Assembly (NCBI RefSeq): GCF_014873485.1
Contig: NZ_JADBDT010000001.1
Span: forward strand, 186,001 to 250,000
Reading direction: 5' to 3'
Source: Sphingopyxis sp. OAS728
GTDB taxonomy: Bacteria > Pseudomonadota > Alphaproteobacteria > Sphingomonadales > Sphingomonadaceae
Length of the DNA: 64,000 bases
Under the pieces are notes generated by a model. That model made no database searches. It saw nothing but the letters and a program-made list of their open reading frames with translations, and was not told the origin of the DNA. Position numbers and translations under genes: made by a program. Below, piece after piece: positions 8,347 through 16,989 of this stretch. Position 1 is the first letter of the stretch, and each line of letters opens with the position of its first letter.

Positions 8347-9699
8347 ATGAGCAATCCCATCGCCGCTATCGTCCTTGCCGCGGGCAAGGGCACCCGCATG
8401 AAGTCCGACCTGCACAAGGTGCTGCACCCGATTGCGGGGCGACCGATGCTGCTCCACCTGATGGCGAGCGTCGATGAACTGAACCCGGCCAAGAAAGTCG
8501 TGATCGTCGGCGACAAGGCCGACCAGCTCGAAGCGGCACTCGGCGGTACTGCAGAGCTTGCGGTGCAGGACCCGCAGCTAGGTACGGGCCATGCGGTGCA
8601 GCAGGGCGAAGCGGCGCTCGCGGGCTTCGACGGCGATGTGCTGATCCTCTATGGCGACGTGCCCTTCGTTCCCGCCGCGACGATGCAGGCGATGATCGAC
8701 CGGCTGGGCGCCGCCGATGCGCCCGCGGTTGTCGTGCTCGCGTTCGAACCCGCCGATCCGCTGCAATATGGCCGCGTCATTACCGAGGGCGATTATGTCA
8801 CCAAGATGGTCGAACATAAGGATGCGACCGACGCCGAGCGCGCGGTGCGCCTCTGCAATTCGGGGCTGATGGCGGCGAAGTCGGCCGACCTCTTTGCGCT
8901 GCTCGCGCGTGTCACCGACGACAATGCGGCGAATGAGTTCTACCTCGTAGATATCGTCAATATCGCGAACGCCGACGGGCGCCGCTGTGCGGTGGTCAAG
9001 ACCGATCCCGCCGATGTTGCCGGGATCAACAGCCGCGCCGAACTCGCGGCCGCCGAGGCACAGTGGCAGGCGTTCAAGCGCGAAGAGGCGATGGCGGGCG
9101 GCGCGTCGCTGCGCGCGCCCGACACGGTCTGGTTCTCGTGGGATACCGAGCTTGGCCGCGACGTGACGATCGAGCCCAATGTCTTTTTCGGTCCGGGGGT
9201 GAAGGTGGCCGACGGCGTCAACATCCGCGCCAACTGTCATATCGAGGGCGCGATCATCGGTACGGGCTGCGAAGTCGGCCCGTTCGCGCGGTTGCGCCCG
9301 GGCACGATCCTGGGCGAGAAGGCAAAGATCGGCAATTTCGTCGAGACCAAGAAAGCGGTGCTCGGCAAGGGCGCGAAGGCGAACCACCTGACCTATCTGG
9401 GTGATGTGAGCGTGGGCGCCGGCGCGAACATCGGCGCGGGCACGATCACCTGCAACTACGACGGCTATTTCAAATATAAGACCGAGATCGGCGAGCGAGC
9501 CTTCATCGGATCGAACAGCGCGCTCGTCGCGCCGGTGAAGATCGGTGCCGATGCGATCGTCGCCGCCGGGAGCGCGGTGACGCGCGACGTCGCCGATGGT
9601 GAGCTCCGCATCGTGCGCGGCGAGCAACTGGTCAAGCCCGGCTGGGCCGACCGCTTCCACGATGCGATGCGCAAGAAAAAGGCGGCGGAGAAGAAGTAG
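8347..9699 (+). CDS. glmU: Bifunctional GlmU: N-acetylglucosamine-1-P uridyltransferase / glucosamine-1-P acetyltransferase
   Basis: A 450-residue enzyme. The N-terminal pyrophosphorylase domain carries LAAGKGTRMKSDLHKVLHP, and GDVPFV and NEFYLVDIV follow. The C-terminal left-handed beta-helix (from about residue 250) includes LRPGTILGEKAKIGNFVETK and NYDGYFKYKT. It makes UDP-GlcNAc for peptidoglycan and lipid A. ATG 8347 (MSNPIAAIVLAAG) is preferred to the ATG 12 bases earlier because it gives the usual N-terminus. With glmS 2 kb downstream it supplies the hexosamine pathway. Confidence 0.95.
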   Translation: MSNPIAAIVLAAGKGTRMKSDLHKVLHPIAGRPMLLHLMASVDELNPAKKVVIVGDKADQLEAALGGTAELAVQDPQLGTGHAVQQGEAALAGFDGDVLILYGDVPFVPAATMQAMIDRLGAADAPAVVVLAFEPADPLQYGRVITEGDYVTKMVEHKDATDAERAVRLCNSGLMAAKSADLFALLARVTDDNAANEFYLVDIVNIANADGRRCAVVKTDPADVAGINSRAELAAAEAQWQAFKREEAMAGGASLRAPDTVWFSWDTELGRDVTIEPNVFFGPGVKVADGVNIRANCHIEGAIIGTGCEVGPFARLRPGTILGEKAKIGNFVETKKAVLGKGAKANHLTYLGDVSVGAGANIGAGTITCNYDGYFKYKTEIGERAFIGSNSALVAPVKIGADAIVAAGSAVTRDVADGELRIVRGEQLVKPGWADRFHDAMRKKKAAEKK

Positions 9700-9704
9700 C
9701 CCCG

Positions 9705-10241
9705 ATGGCCGCGCCGACCCTCACCACCGCGCGCCTCGTGCTGCGCCAACTGCGCGAGGACGACGCCGCCGCTCTGTACCCGGTGCTGTCCGATCCCGAG
9801 GTGATGGTCTGGTGGTCGAGCGGGCCGCACACATCGCTTGCCGAGACGGCCGACTATGTCAAAGGCAATGCCAGCGAAGGGCAGGGCTATCTCTGCTGGG
9901 CGATCACCGCGGGCGACGATGTCGCTCTCGGCTGGGTGATCCTGATCGACGGCAAGCCCGACGTGAAGGAAATCGGCTATATCCTGCGCCGCGACCAATG
10001 GGGCAGCGGTATCGCGCGCGAAGCGGTGGCGCGGGTGATCGATCATGGGTTCGGCGAGATGAAACTGCGCCGGATCTTTGCCGATACCGACCCCGAAAAC
10101 CCCGGCTCGATCGGACTGCTCGAACGGCTGGGCTTTCAGCGCGAGGGCCGGCTGCGCGGCGAGTGGGAGACGCATATCGGCGTGCGCGATTCGCTGATCT
10201 ATGGCCTGCTGCGTGACGAATGGATGGAGAAGACAAAGTGA
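9705..10241 (+). CDS. GNAT acetyltransferase (RimJ/RimL type)
   Basis: A 178-residue GCN5-related N-acetyltransferase starting 5 bases after glmU. It opens LTTARLVLRQLREDDA, the usual RimJ/RimL start, and has the acetyl-CoA-binding pattern RRDQWGSGIAREAV and the late NPGSIGLLERLGFQREG. The substrate is unknown: it could be a ribosomal protein N-terminus or a small amine. It is cotranscribed with glmU and overlaps the next gene. Confidence 0.85.
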   Translation: MAAPTLTTARLVLRQLREDDAAALYPVLSDPEVMVWWSSGPHTSLAETADYVKGNASEGQGYLCWAITAGDDVALGWVILIDGKPDVKEIGYILRRDQWGSGIAREAVARVIDHGFGEMKLRRIFADTDPENPGSIGLLERLGFQREGRLRGEWETHIGVRDSLIYGLLRDEWMEKTK

Positions 10242-10552
10242 GCGACCGCTATGCCGACAAGCCCTTTCTGCGCTTTGTCGACGCCTGGGTGCTGAAGGCG
10301 ATCGGTCATCTCGACCCCGCGACCGAGGCTTATTGCAAGGCGATGGTGCCGCAACTCGAGCAAAGCTTTGGCACGACCGGAAGCTGGGAGCAGATCGTCG
10401 AGCAGCAGATGAAGTTCGGTCCCGAGCTGCCTGCGCAGATCCTGCAAATCTGGACCGACGGCAAGGCGCGCTTCGCCGCGGGCAATGGCGAGGCGCCCGA
10501 TCCGCGGCAATTCGCGATGATCTTCGTCGACCGGAATTTCGGCCGGTCATGA
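10238..10552 (+). CDS. Conserved hypothetical protein
   Basis: A 104-residue soluble protein with no recognised domain. GTG at 10238 overlaps the stop of the preceding acetyltransferase gene (GTGA); an ATG 18 bases earlier in frame is less likely. The sequence is acidic to neutral with short helices (FLRFVDAWVLKAIGHLD; ILQIWTDGKARFA) and ends NFGRS. It sits in the glmU operon between two acetyltransferases. I do not recognise a function. Confidence 0.75.
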   Translation: MSDRYADKPFLRFVDAWVLKAIGHLDPATEAYCKAMVPQLEQSFGTTGSWEQIVEQQMKFGPELPAQILQIWTDGKARFAAGNGEAPDPRQFAMIFVDRNFGRS

Positions 10553-11013
10553 GCGGCCTGATCGTCCGCCCGGCGGCGCGCGCCGATTACGGCCACTGGC
10601 TGCCTTTGTGGGACGGCTACAACGCATTCTACGGCCGCAGCGGCGATACCGCGCTGGCGCCCGAGATCACCGCCGCAACATGGGAACGCTTCTTCGATCC
10701 CTATGAGCCGATGTTCGCGCTCGTCGCCGAACAGGACGGCGTGCTTCTCGGCCTGACCCATTATCTGCTTCATCGCAGCACAACGTCGCTGCTGCCCTCG
10801 CTTTACCTGCAGGACCTGTTCACCGCTGCCGAAGCGCGCGGCAAGGGTGTCGGCCGGGCGCTGATCGAGGCTGTCTATACCGCGGCAAAGGAGCGTTCGC
10901 TGCCGCGTGTCTATTGGCTCACGCATGAAACAAACGACACAGCTATGTTGCTCTATGACCGTATCGCCGAAAAATCGGGGTTCGTTGTTTATCGGAAACA
11001 GTTGTCCGCTTGA
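10549..11013 (+). CDS. GNAT family acetyltransferase
   Basis: A 154-residue acetyltransferase starting at ATG in an ATGA overlap with the preceding gene. The acetyl-CoA loop EARGKGVGRALIEAV is clear, preceded by YLQDLFTA and followed by HETNDTAMLLYDRIAEKSGF. The pattern resembles acetyltransferases acting on small amines or amino acids. The substrate is unknown. It ends only 2 bases before the operator of the toxin-antitoxin pair. Confidence 0.87.
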   Translation: MSGLIVRPAARADYGHWLPLWDGYNAFYGRSGDTALAPEITAATWERFFDPYEPMFALVAEQDGVLLGLTHYLLHRSTTSLLPSLYLQDLFTAAEARGKGVGRALIEAVYTAAKERSLPRVYWLTHETNDTAMLLYDRIAEKSGFVVYRKQLSA

Positions 11014-11015
11014 TT

Positions 11016-11036
11016 TGATATCATGATATGATATCA
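11016..11036. promoter_or_regulatory. Operator of RHH antitoxin/PIN toxin operon
   Basis: Two copies of the palindrome TGATATCA, at 11016-11023 and 11029-11036, are separated by TGATA and lie immediately upstream of the antitoxin start at 11044. This AT-rich stretch stands out in high-GC surroundings. Paired palindromes of this kind are typical binding sites for ribbon-helix-helix antitoxins that repress their own operon. Confidence 0.75.
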
Positions 11037-11043
11037 TGGATGC

Positions 11044-11268
11044 ATGCGCTTCCTCGCTGACATCCCTGATGACGATATTCAATGGCTTGACGCGCAAGCG
11101 GCGGAGCAGGGTGTGTCGCGCGCCGAACTTGTTCGCCGCGCGGTGACGGCCTATCGCGCAGAAGTTTCGGGGGACGCGATCGACAATGCATTTGGCATCT
11201 TCCGCACCCGCGACGATATCGGCGACGGGCTGAAATATCAGCGGCGTCTGCGGGGCAAGCGCGAATGA
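11044..11268 (+). CDS. Ribbon-helix-helix antitoxin (CopG-like, VapB role)
   Basis: A 74-residue protein with an N-terminal ribbon-helix-helix fold: MRFLADIPDDDIQWLDAQA and then GVSRAELVRRAVTAY. The C-terminal half (IFRTRDDIGDGLKYQRRL) is probably the flexible region that wraps the toxin. It overlaps the PIN-domain gene by 4 bases and sits 8 bases after a double palindrome. It should neutralise the toxin and autorepress the operon. Confidence 0.85.
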   Translation: MRFLADIPDDDIQWLDAQAAEQGVSRAELVRRAVTAYRAEVSGDAIDNAFGIFRTRDDIGDGLKYQRRLRGKRE

Positions 11269-11633
11269 TCGACGCGCAATTCGACAGCGACATCTTGATC
11301 GACGCGCTGAACGGCGTGGAGGCGGCGCGTAGTGAGATCCGCCGTGCCGGGCGCAAGAGTGTGAGCCGCGTCAGCTGGACCGAAGTGATGTCCGCCGCCG
11401 ATTCCGCGTCGGTCAAGGCGGTCGAGGCCTTTCTCGGTTGCTTCCAGGTCGAGGAAATCGGCGATGCGGTCGCGCGCCGTGCGGCGGCGCTGCGCGCGGA
11501 GCGCAAGGGCTTGACGTTGGTCGACGCTTTCGTACTGGCGACCGCGCAGATCAGCGGGCGCATTCTCGTCACGCGCAATATCAAGGTGTTTCCGGCATCG
11601 ATGCCGGGTATTCGCGTTCCCTACACGCTCTAA
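11265..11633 (+). CDS. vapC: PIN-domain toxin (VapC family ribonuclease)
   Basis: A 122-residue PIN-domain protein. The acidic active site is readable as Asp7 in FDSDILID, Glu40 in SWTEVM, Asp87 in TLVDAFV and Asn105 in VTRNIKVF, where many family members have Asp. VapC toxins are Mg-dependent endoribonucleases that often cut tRNA. It is coupled to the RHH antitoxin upstream. The pair lies between the glmU operon and glmS, all on one strand. Confidence 0.88.
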   Translation: MIDAQFDSDILIDALNGVEAARSEIRRAGRKSVSRVSWTEVMSAADSASVKAVEAFLGCFQVEEIGDAVARRAAALRAERKGLTLVDAFVLATAQISGRILVTRNIKVFPASMPGIRVPYTL

Positions 11634-11648
11634 CGAAAGCCAGACCCC

Positions 11649-13472
11649 ATGTGCGGAATTATCGGAATCATCGGCAAGGATCAGGTGGCGGACCGCCTCG
11701 TCGACGGGCTGAAGCGCATGGAATATCGCGGCTATGACTCGGCGGGCGTGTGCACGGTCGAGGGTGGTCAGCTGATCCGCCGCCGCGCCGAGGGCAAGCT
11801 CGGCAATCTGGTGAAGGAGCTCGCGGGCAATCCCGCGCCGGGCACCGTCGGCATCGCGCACACGCGCTGGGCGACGCACGGCGCGCCGACCACCAGCAAC
11901 GCGCACCCGCACGCGACGGGCGAAGTCGCGCTCGTCCACAACGGGATCATCGAGAATTTCAAGCCGCTGCGCGAAGCGCTGCAGGCGCGCGGCCGCAAAT
12001 TCGAAAGCGAGACCGATACCGAGGTCGTCGCGCATCTGGTCAGCGAACAGGTCGAGGCCGGCCTGTCGCCGCAGGATGCGGTGAAGGCGGTCCTCCCGCA
12101 GCTTCGCGGCGCTTTTGCGCTCGCGATCGCCTTCCGCCAGCATCCCGACCTGCTGATCGGCGCGCGCCTCGGCTCGCCGCTCGTCGTCGGCTATGGCGAA
12201 GGCGAGACCTACCTCGGTTCGGACGCCCTCGCGCTCGCGCCGCTGACGCAGAAGATTACCTATCTCGACGAAGGCGACTGGGTCGTCATCACGCGCGACG
12301 GCGCGCAAATCTACGACGCCGACAACAATCCCGTGACGCGCGAGATTACGACGTCGGGCGTCACTGCCGCCGCGGTCGAGAAGGGCAATTACCGCCACTT
12401 CATGCAGAAGGAGATTTTCGAGCAGCCGACCGTCGTCGCGCAGACGCTCTCCTCCTACATCCGCCCGCTCGAACAGACCGTCGCGCTGCCGCAGATGGAT
12501 TTCGACCTGTCGAAGGTCGAGCGCATCACCATCGTCGCGTGCGGCACCAGCTTCTACGCCGGCATGGTCGCCAAATATTGGTTCGAGACCTTCGCGCGCG
12601 TTCCCGTCGATATCGATGTCGCGTCGGAGTTTCGTTACCGCGACCCGGTGCTCCAGGCCGGCGGGCTCGCGCTCTTCATCTCGCAGTCGGGCGAGACCGC
12701 CGACACGCTCGCGGCGCTCCGCCATTGCAAGGCGAACGGCCAGACGATCGCTGTCGTCGTCAACGTGCCGACGAGCAGCATGGCGCGCGAGGCCGACCTG
12801 CTGCTGCCGACGCATGCCGGTCCCGAAATCGGCGTCGCCTCGACCAAGGCCTTCACCTGCCAGCTCGCGGTGCTCGCCGCGCTCGCCGCGCATCTCGCGC
12901 TCAAAAAGGGCAAGCTCAGCGCCGCCGACGAGCATGAGATCGTCAGGCATCTGATCGAGGCGCCCGCCGCGCTCAACGCCGCGCTTGCGCATGACGAGGA
13001 TATCGCCGGCATGGCGCACCTCGTCGCTCCGGCGCGCGACGTGCTCTACCTCGGCCGCGGCCCCGACTATCCGCTCGCCTTGGAAGGCGCGCTCAAGCTC
13101 AAGGAAATCTCGTACATCCATGCCGAAGGCTATGCCTCGGGCGAAATGAAGCACGGCCCGATCGCGCTGATCGACGAAGCGGTTCCCGTGATCGTCCTCG
13201 CGCCGTCGGGGCCGCTCTTCGAAAAGACCGTCAGCAACATGCAGGAAGTCATGGCGCGCGGCGGCAAGGTCGTGCTGATTTCCGACGCCGAGGGCCTCGC
13301 CGAAGCCGGCGACGGCTGCATGGCGACGATCGAGATGCCCAAGGTCCACCCGCTGATCGCGCCTTTGGTTTACGCCGTGCCGGTGCAGCTTTTGGCGTAC
13401 CATGTCGCCGTGGCGAAGGGCACTGACGTCGATCAGCCGCGTAACCTCGCAAAGTCGGTGACCGTGGAGTGA
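11649..13472 (+). CDS. glmS: Glutamine-fructose-6-phosphate aminotransferase (isomerizing)
   Basis: A 607-residue enzyme making glucosamine-6-phosphate, the first step of hexosamine synthesis. MCGIIGIIG gives the N-terminal catalytic Cys2 of the glutaminase domain, with HTRWATHGAPT and NGIIEN following. Two SIS sugar-isomerase domains follow (ACGTSFYAGMVAKYW; SQSGETADTLAAL; ASTKAFTCQ), and the end DQPRNLAKSVTVE is the typical C-terminus. There is no sign of a glmS ribozyme in the 15-base gap upstream. Confidence 0.97.
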   Translation: MCGIIGIIGKDQVADRLVDGLKRMEYRGYDSAGVCTVEGGQLIRRRAEGKLGNLVKELAGNPAPGTVGIAHTRWATHGAPTTSNAHPHATGEVALVHNGIIENFKPLREALQARGRKFESETDTEVVAHLVSEQVEAGLSPQDAVKAVLPQLRGAFALAIAFRQHPDLLIGARLGSPLVVGYGEGETYLGSDALALAPLTQKITYLDEGDWVVITRDGAQIYDADNNPVTREITTSGVTAAAVEKGNYRHFMQKEIFEQPTVVAQTLSSYIRPLEQTVALPQMDFDLSKVERITIVACGTSFYAGMVAKYWFETFARVPVDIDVASEFRYRDPVLQAGGLALFISQSGETADTLAALRHCKANGQTIAVVVNVPTSSMAREADLLLPTHAGPEIGVASTKAFTCQLAVLAALAAHLALKKGKLSAADEHEIVRHLIEAPAALNAALAHDEDIAGMAHLVAPARDVLYLGRGPDYPLALEGALKLKEISYIHAEGYASGEMKHGPIALIDEAVPVIVLAPSGPLFEKTVSNMQEVMARGGKVVLISDAEGLAEAGDGCMATIEMPKVHPLIAPLVYAVPVQLLAYHVAVAKGTDVDQPRNLAKSVTVE

Positions 13473-14026
13473 GCCCAGATCCCTTCATCGCAAGGGATAG
13501 TTGGTGGCGCATTGCGGCGGCAATTGCTCTTGCTGCGGGCATTGTCTGGTTTTCCGCTATTTTTGCGGGGCTGATTGTGCCTGCACAAGGCGTGAAACGA
13601 CAGATTGTCGGCTGGATTGGCCTGATCTTCTTCGGGGGCGCGGGAATCGGTCTTTTGCCGCGCCTGTTTGGTTCGGCCGACCGCGTCAGAATTTCATCCA
13701 GAGGAATTTATTCGCGTTCATGGTCGGAGGATATGATCCCCTGGCAAGAAATCTCGCGAATTTCGACATGGGGAAGCCAAGGTAAAACGGAGTTTATTTT
13801 GTTGCATCTCGTTCGCCCCGACCGATTTCCGCCTTCGCATCCGGCGGGCTATTTTTCAAAGGCGAACGCGCTGTTCGGGGTGCGCGCCGATATCTGGATC
13901 GGCTTTGTGCTAACCGACCGGCGCATCGACGAGGCGCTCGCCGCTATCGACCGGTTTCAAAACCCGCCGGAACCCGCTGTCCGTTCCGCACCCGCACGTC
14001 CGGGTTTTGGGCGCCGCCGTGTTTGA
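13469..14026 (+). CDS. STM3941-like membrane protein with PH-like domain
   Basis: A 185-residue protein starting at GTG overlapping the glmS stop. It has two N-terminal membrane segments (IAAAIALAAGIVWFSAIFAG; IGLIFFGGAGIGLLPRLFG) and then a cytoplasmic PH-like region with GIYSRSWSEDMIPWQEISRI. This layout resembles the STM3941 family, which has no known function. The base composition is slightly more AT-rich than its neighbours. Functional assignment is not possible. Confidence 0.7.
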   Translation: MSPDPFIARDSWWRIAAAIALAAGIVWFSAIFAGLIVPAQGVKRQIVGWIGLIFFGGAGIGLLPRLFGSADRVRISSRGIYSRSWSEDMIPWQEISRISTWGSQGKTEFILLHLVRPDRFPPSHPAGYFSKANALFGVRADIWIGFVLTDRRIDEALAAIDRFQNPPEPAVRSAPARPGFGRRRV

Positions 14027-14056
14027 TGCAATGACTCCGGGCGAAGTGGAGAAGGA

Positions 14057-14470
14057 ATGAACTGGAACACAACCTGCCACTGCGGCGCCGTCTCGGTGCG
14101 GCTCGCCAAGGCGCCCGAAGAGATCGCCGAGTGCAATTGCTCGCTTTGCTTCTCGCACGGTATCCTTTGGAGCTATATGTCGCCGCGCGATGTGGTGATC
14201 GAAGGGGCGACGCGGACCTATAATCGCGCCGATCGCGAGAACCCCAATTCGGACCTGCACTTTTGCGCGACCTGCGGCTGTACGACGCACTGGTCTGCGA
14301 CCGAGGGGCTGATCGAGCGGATGGGCGGCGAGGTCGATTTGATGGGTGTGAACATGCGCCTATTCGACCCGGCGCAGCTCAGCGGACTCAAGCTCAGCTT
14401 TCCCGACGGGCGCGGCTGGTCGGGCGAGGGGCCGTGGGCCTATGCGCGCGAGCATGGGGTCATGCCCTGA
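14057..14470 (+). CDS. GFA-family zinc-binding protein (glutathione-dependent formaldehyde-activating enzyme-like)
   Basis: A 137-residue CENP-V/GFA domain protein. The zinc ligands are visible: CHCGAVSV near residue 8, CNCSLC near 31, and CATCGCTTH near 74. Members bind zinc and sometimes glutathione adducts, but the formaldehyde-activating role is unproven for most. It stands alone between a membrane protein gene and a small gene on the other strand. Confidence 0.87.
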   Translation: MNWNTTCHCGAVSVRLAKAPEEIAECNCSLCFSHGILWSYMSPRDVVIEGATRTYNRADRENPNSDLHFCATCGCTTHWSATEGLIERMGGEVDLMGVNMRLFDPAQLSGLKLSFPDGRGWSGEGPWAYAREHGVMP

Positions 14471-14492
14471 CGGGCCGGCAGCCGCCGGCGCG

Positions 14493-14681
14493 TCACTCGG
14501 TCGAGTTGGCCTGTTCCAGAATCGACGCCGCGATGTCCTCGAGCTTGCCCGCAACCAGCAGCGGCGTGCCGCCGACCATGCCGACCTGCGTCTGGCCATT
14601 TTCATAGTCGCGAAGCCAAGCGACATTTTCGGCGACGAGAAGATAGTTGCCGCCGCGCGACTTGAGCGAAATGAATTTCAT
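14493..14681 (-). CDS. Small conserved hypothetical protein
   Basis: A 62-residue protein starting MKFISLKSRGGNYLLVAENV and ending in an Ala/Glu-rich helix (LEDIAASILEQANSTE). It reads like a short beta-sheet followed by a helix. To my recollection similar small proteins are common in sphingomonads. It faces away from the HAD gene, 40 bases from its start. Function unknown. Confidence 0.7.
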   Translation of the reverse strand: MKFISLKSRGGNYLLVAENVAWLRDYENGQTQVGMVGGTPLLVAGKLEDIAASILEQANSTE

Positions 14682-14721
14682 TGGGGGTGTCTCCTGATCC
14701 CCGATGCTCTAGGCGGCAAAT

Positions 14722-15399
14722 ATGAAGAATATGAGATCAACTCCTCCCGCCGCGATCATCTTCGATTTCGACGGCGTCATCGCCGACAGCGAAGTGCGCG
14801 CGAACCTGTCGCTTGCGGAGAGCCTGACCGCGGCCGGCATGCCCGCGACCTATGACGAGTGCCTGCGCGATTATTACGGCCATAATTGGCAGGAGACCGA
14901 GCGTCGCATCGTCGCGCGCTACGGCCGCGCCTTGCCCGACGACTTCCGCGAGACGCACCGCGCGCGGGCGCGGGCGCGCTATATGGAGGGCTTTGATGCA
15001 GTCCCCGGGGTGGCGGCCTTCCTCGACATGCTCGGGTCGCTGCCACGCGCGATCGCCTCATCGAGCCGCGCCGAATATATCGGCTGGGCGCTCGGGCTGT
15101 TCGGGCTCGGCCATCATTTCGGCGAGCATGTCTACAGCGCCGACGGCTGGGATCGCGGCAAGCCGTTTCCCGATATCTATCTTGCGGCGGCCAAGGGGCT
15201 GGGCGTCGACCCGGTCGACTGCCTCGCGATCGAGGATTCGCCGACGGGCGCGCAGGCCGCGATCGCTGCGGGGATGACCGTGGTCGGCTTTTGCGGTGCG
15301 GGGCATATCGTCGACCGGATCGCACATGGCGAGATGCTGCGCGAGGTCGGTGTGCACCGGCTTGCCTTTGCCTTTGAAGAGATTAGCATCGCTGCTTGA
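14722..15399 (+). CDS. HAD-family hydrolase (beta-phosphoglucomutase/phosphatase type)
   Basis: A 225-residue HAD enzyme with motif I FDFDGVIADSE, motif II SSSRAEYI and motif IV IEDSPTGAQAAIAAG. DGVIADSE is shared by beta-phosphoglucomutases and sugar-phosphate phosphatases. The substrate is not readable. ATG at 14722 or 14731 could start it. A short membrane protein gene follows. Confidence 0.83.
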   Translation: MKNMRSTPPAAIIFDFDGVIADSEVRANLSLAESLTAAGMPATYDECLRDYYGHNWQETERRIVARYGRALPDDFRETHRARARARYMEGFDAVPGVAAFLDMLGSLPRAIASSSRAEYIGWALGLFGLGHHFGEHVYSADGWDRGKPFPDIYLAAAKGLGVDPVDCLAIEDSPTGAQAAIAAGMTVVGFCGAGHIVDRIAHGEMLREVGVHRLAFAFEEISIAA

Positions 15400-15422
15400 C
15401 CATTGGCCGGGGGGCGCGACCT

Positions 15423-15698
15423 ATGATGTGGAATATTCTGTACCCGTTGATGCTGTTCGGCGCGGTTGTCGTCTTGCCGGTGTGGGTATGGCGGCGGATG
15501 AAGAAGGTGCAGCGCATCACGCGGGAGGCGCTCGACGATACGCCCGCCGCGCGCCACACCGATCAATGGGAAGAGGTCGAGACGCGGGATGACGGCTTGG
15601 GCAGCGGCCGGACGGCGTCCTACAATTCCCTGTTGAGGGCGGCCGATCGTGACCGGAACGACGGCGGGGACAATGCGATATTGGGCGATCGGCGCTGA
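15423..15698 (+). CDS. Hypothetical single-pass membrane protein
   Basis: A 91-residue protein with one N-terminal membrane segment (MMWNILYPLMLFGAVVVLPV) and a charged, hydrophilic tail. ATG 15423 is chosen because it places the membrane helix at the N-terminus; a TTG at 15396 is in frame. No domain is recognised. It resembles in layout another short membrane protein at 16749. Confidence 0.55.
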   Translation: MMWNILYPLMLFGAVVVLPVWVWRRMKKVQRITREALDDTPAARHTDQWEEVETRDDGLGSGRTASYNSLLRAADRDRNDGGDNAILGDRR

Positions 15699-15854
15699 CG
15701 GGGGGCGTCTGCGGCAAAAAAAGGACTGTCCTAAAAAACATCGTCCCATTAGCCTGAGGACGATACCAAGCCTTCCGCGCCCATCGACACTCAATCGCGA
15801 ATGAAGTTGCGCAGTTTTCTGCGACTTTTCCAAATGTCCCCAAGGAGAGATTGC

Positions 15855-16724
15855 ATGTGCACCGAGAACACCGAAGCCGACCTCGACCGCGCTGGAATGC
15901 CCGTCGGACGACGCAGCTTTACCGCGCTTGCGGGCGCCGGTGCGCTCGCCGCCGCGCTGCCCGCGCGTGCGATGGCGGGCAAGCCGGTGAAGGGCCGCGA
16001 TGTCACGATCAAGACCGACGACGGCACTTGCGACGCCTATTTTGTCGCGCCGGCGAGCGGCAAGCATCCCGGCGTGCTCGTGTGGCCCGATATCCGGGGG
16101 CTCCGTCCCGCATTCCGGCAGATGGCCGACCGGCTCGCTGCCGAGGGTTACGCCGTGCTGACCGTAAACCCGTTTTACCGCTGGCAAAAGTCGCCGGTAG
16201 TCGATGCCGCGAACGACTGGAGCAATGAGGCGGTCCGCCAGAAGCTGTTCGGCTATCTGAAGCAGCTCACCAAGCCGATTGTCGAAACCGACGCCAAGGC
16301 GCATCTTGCCTTTCTCGATGCACAGAAGGAAGTCGACACCAAGCGGAAGCTCGGCACGACGGGCTATTGCATGGGCGGCCCGATGGTCATCTATACGGCG
16401 GCGCTCAAGCCCGATCGCGTCGGTGCGGCGGCGAGCTTCCATGGCGGCGGCGTCGGCACCGACAAGCCCGACAGCCCGCACCTGCTGATCCCGAAAACCA
16501 ACGCCGGCTATCTGTTCGCGATCGCCGACAATGACGACAAGGAAGCGCCGAACGAGAAAGTGCTGCTGAAGGAGGTGCTCGCGCCGCGCAAGCAGTGGCA
16601 CGAGGTCGAGGTGTACGAAGGCGCGATGCACGGATGGTGCCCGCCCGACGGCCGCGCCTATAACGAAGCCGCTGCCGAGAAGGCGTGGGGCCGGATGCTC
16701 GAGCTGTTCAAGGCGAGCCTGTAG
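15855..16724 (+). CDS. Dienelactone hydrolase family protein, exported
   Basis: A 289-residue alpha/beta hydrolase. The start ATG 15855 follows an AAGGAGA ribosome site; an upstream in-frame ATG at 15801 lacks one. A Tat-like signal is present (GRRSFTALAGAGALAAALPA). The nucleophile motif is GYCMGG, with Cys as in dienelactone hydrolase, with an acid in FAIADNDD and His in GAMHGWCPP. It probably hydrolyses an ester or lactone in the periplasm. Confidence 0.85.
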   Translation: MCTENTEADLDRAGMPVGRRSFTALAGAGALAAALPARAMAGKPVKGRDVTIKTDDGTCDAYFVAPASGKHPGVLVWPDIRGLRPAFRQMADRLAAEGYAVLTVNPFYRWQKSPVVDAANDWSNEAVRQKLFGYLKQLTKPIVETDAKAHLAFLDAQKEVDTKRKLGTTGYCMGGPMVIYTAALKPDRVGAAASFHGGGVGTDKPDSPHLLIPKTNAGYLFAIADNDDKEAPNEKVLLKEVLAPRKQWHEVEVYEGAMHGWCPPDGRAYNEAAAEKAWGRMLELFKASL

Positions 16725-16748
16725 CGCGGATGGCAGGAGGGCGATCGG

Positions 16749-16979
16749 ATGAATTGGACCGCATTGGCCCTCTATTTTGGAACCCTCGGCGTGCTGGCCG
16801 GCATCCCGATCTACTTCGCCCGCCGTTATCGCGGACGGAAACCTGAAAGCCTGTCGTCGTTGCCGTCCGTTGTCGACCGGATCGGAAGCGGCGATGGCGT
16901 GGTTTATGAGCGCGGCTGGCGGGTCGAGGAGGAAGCCATATTGCTCGACAATGACGAGTTTCCGCCGCCGCGCGGTTGA
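16749..16979 (+). CDS. Hypothetical single-pass membrane protein
   Basis: A 76-residue protein with one membrane helix (LALYFGTLGVLAGIPIYFA) followed by a basic stop-transfer RRYRGRK and a soluble acidic tail. It lies 24 bases after the dienelactone hydrolase gene and ends 10 bases before the convergent DUF411 gene. No homology recognised. Confidence 0.55.
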   Translation: MNWTALALYFGTLGVLAGIPIYFARRYRGRKPESLSSLPSVVDRIGSGDGVVYERGWRVEEEAILLDNDEFPPPRG

Positions 16980-16989
16980 ACGCATCCGG

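Noticed and set aside
11634..11648. glmS ribozyme
   Set aside because: The gap between the toxin gene and glmS is only 15 bases, too short for the ribozyme.
11238..13403. A 721-residue open frame on the minus strand
   Set aside because: It is antisense to glmS, which has complete family signatures.
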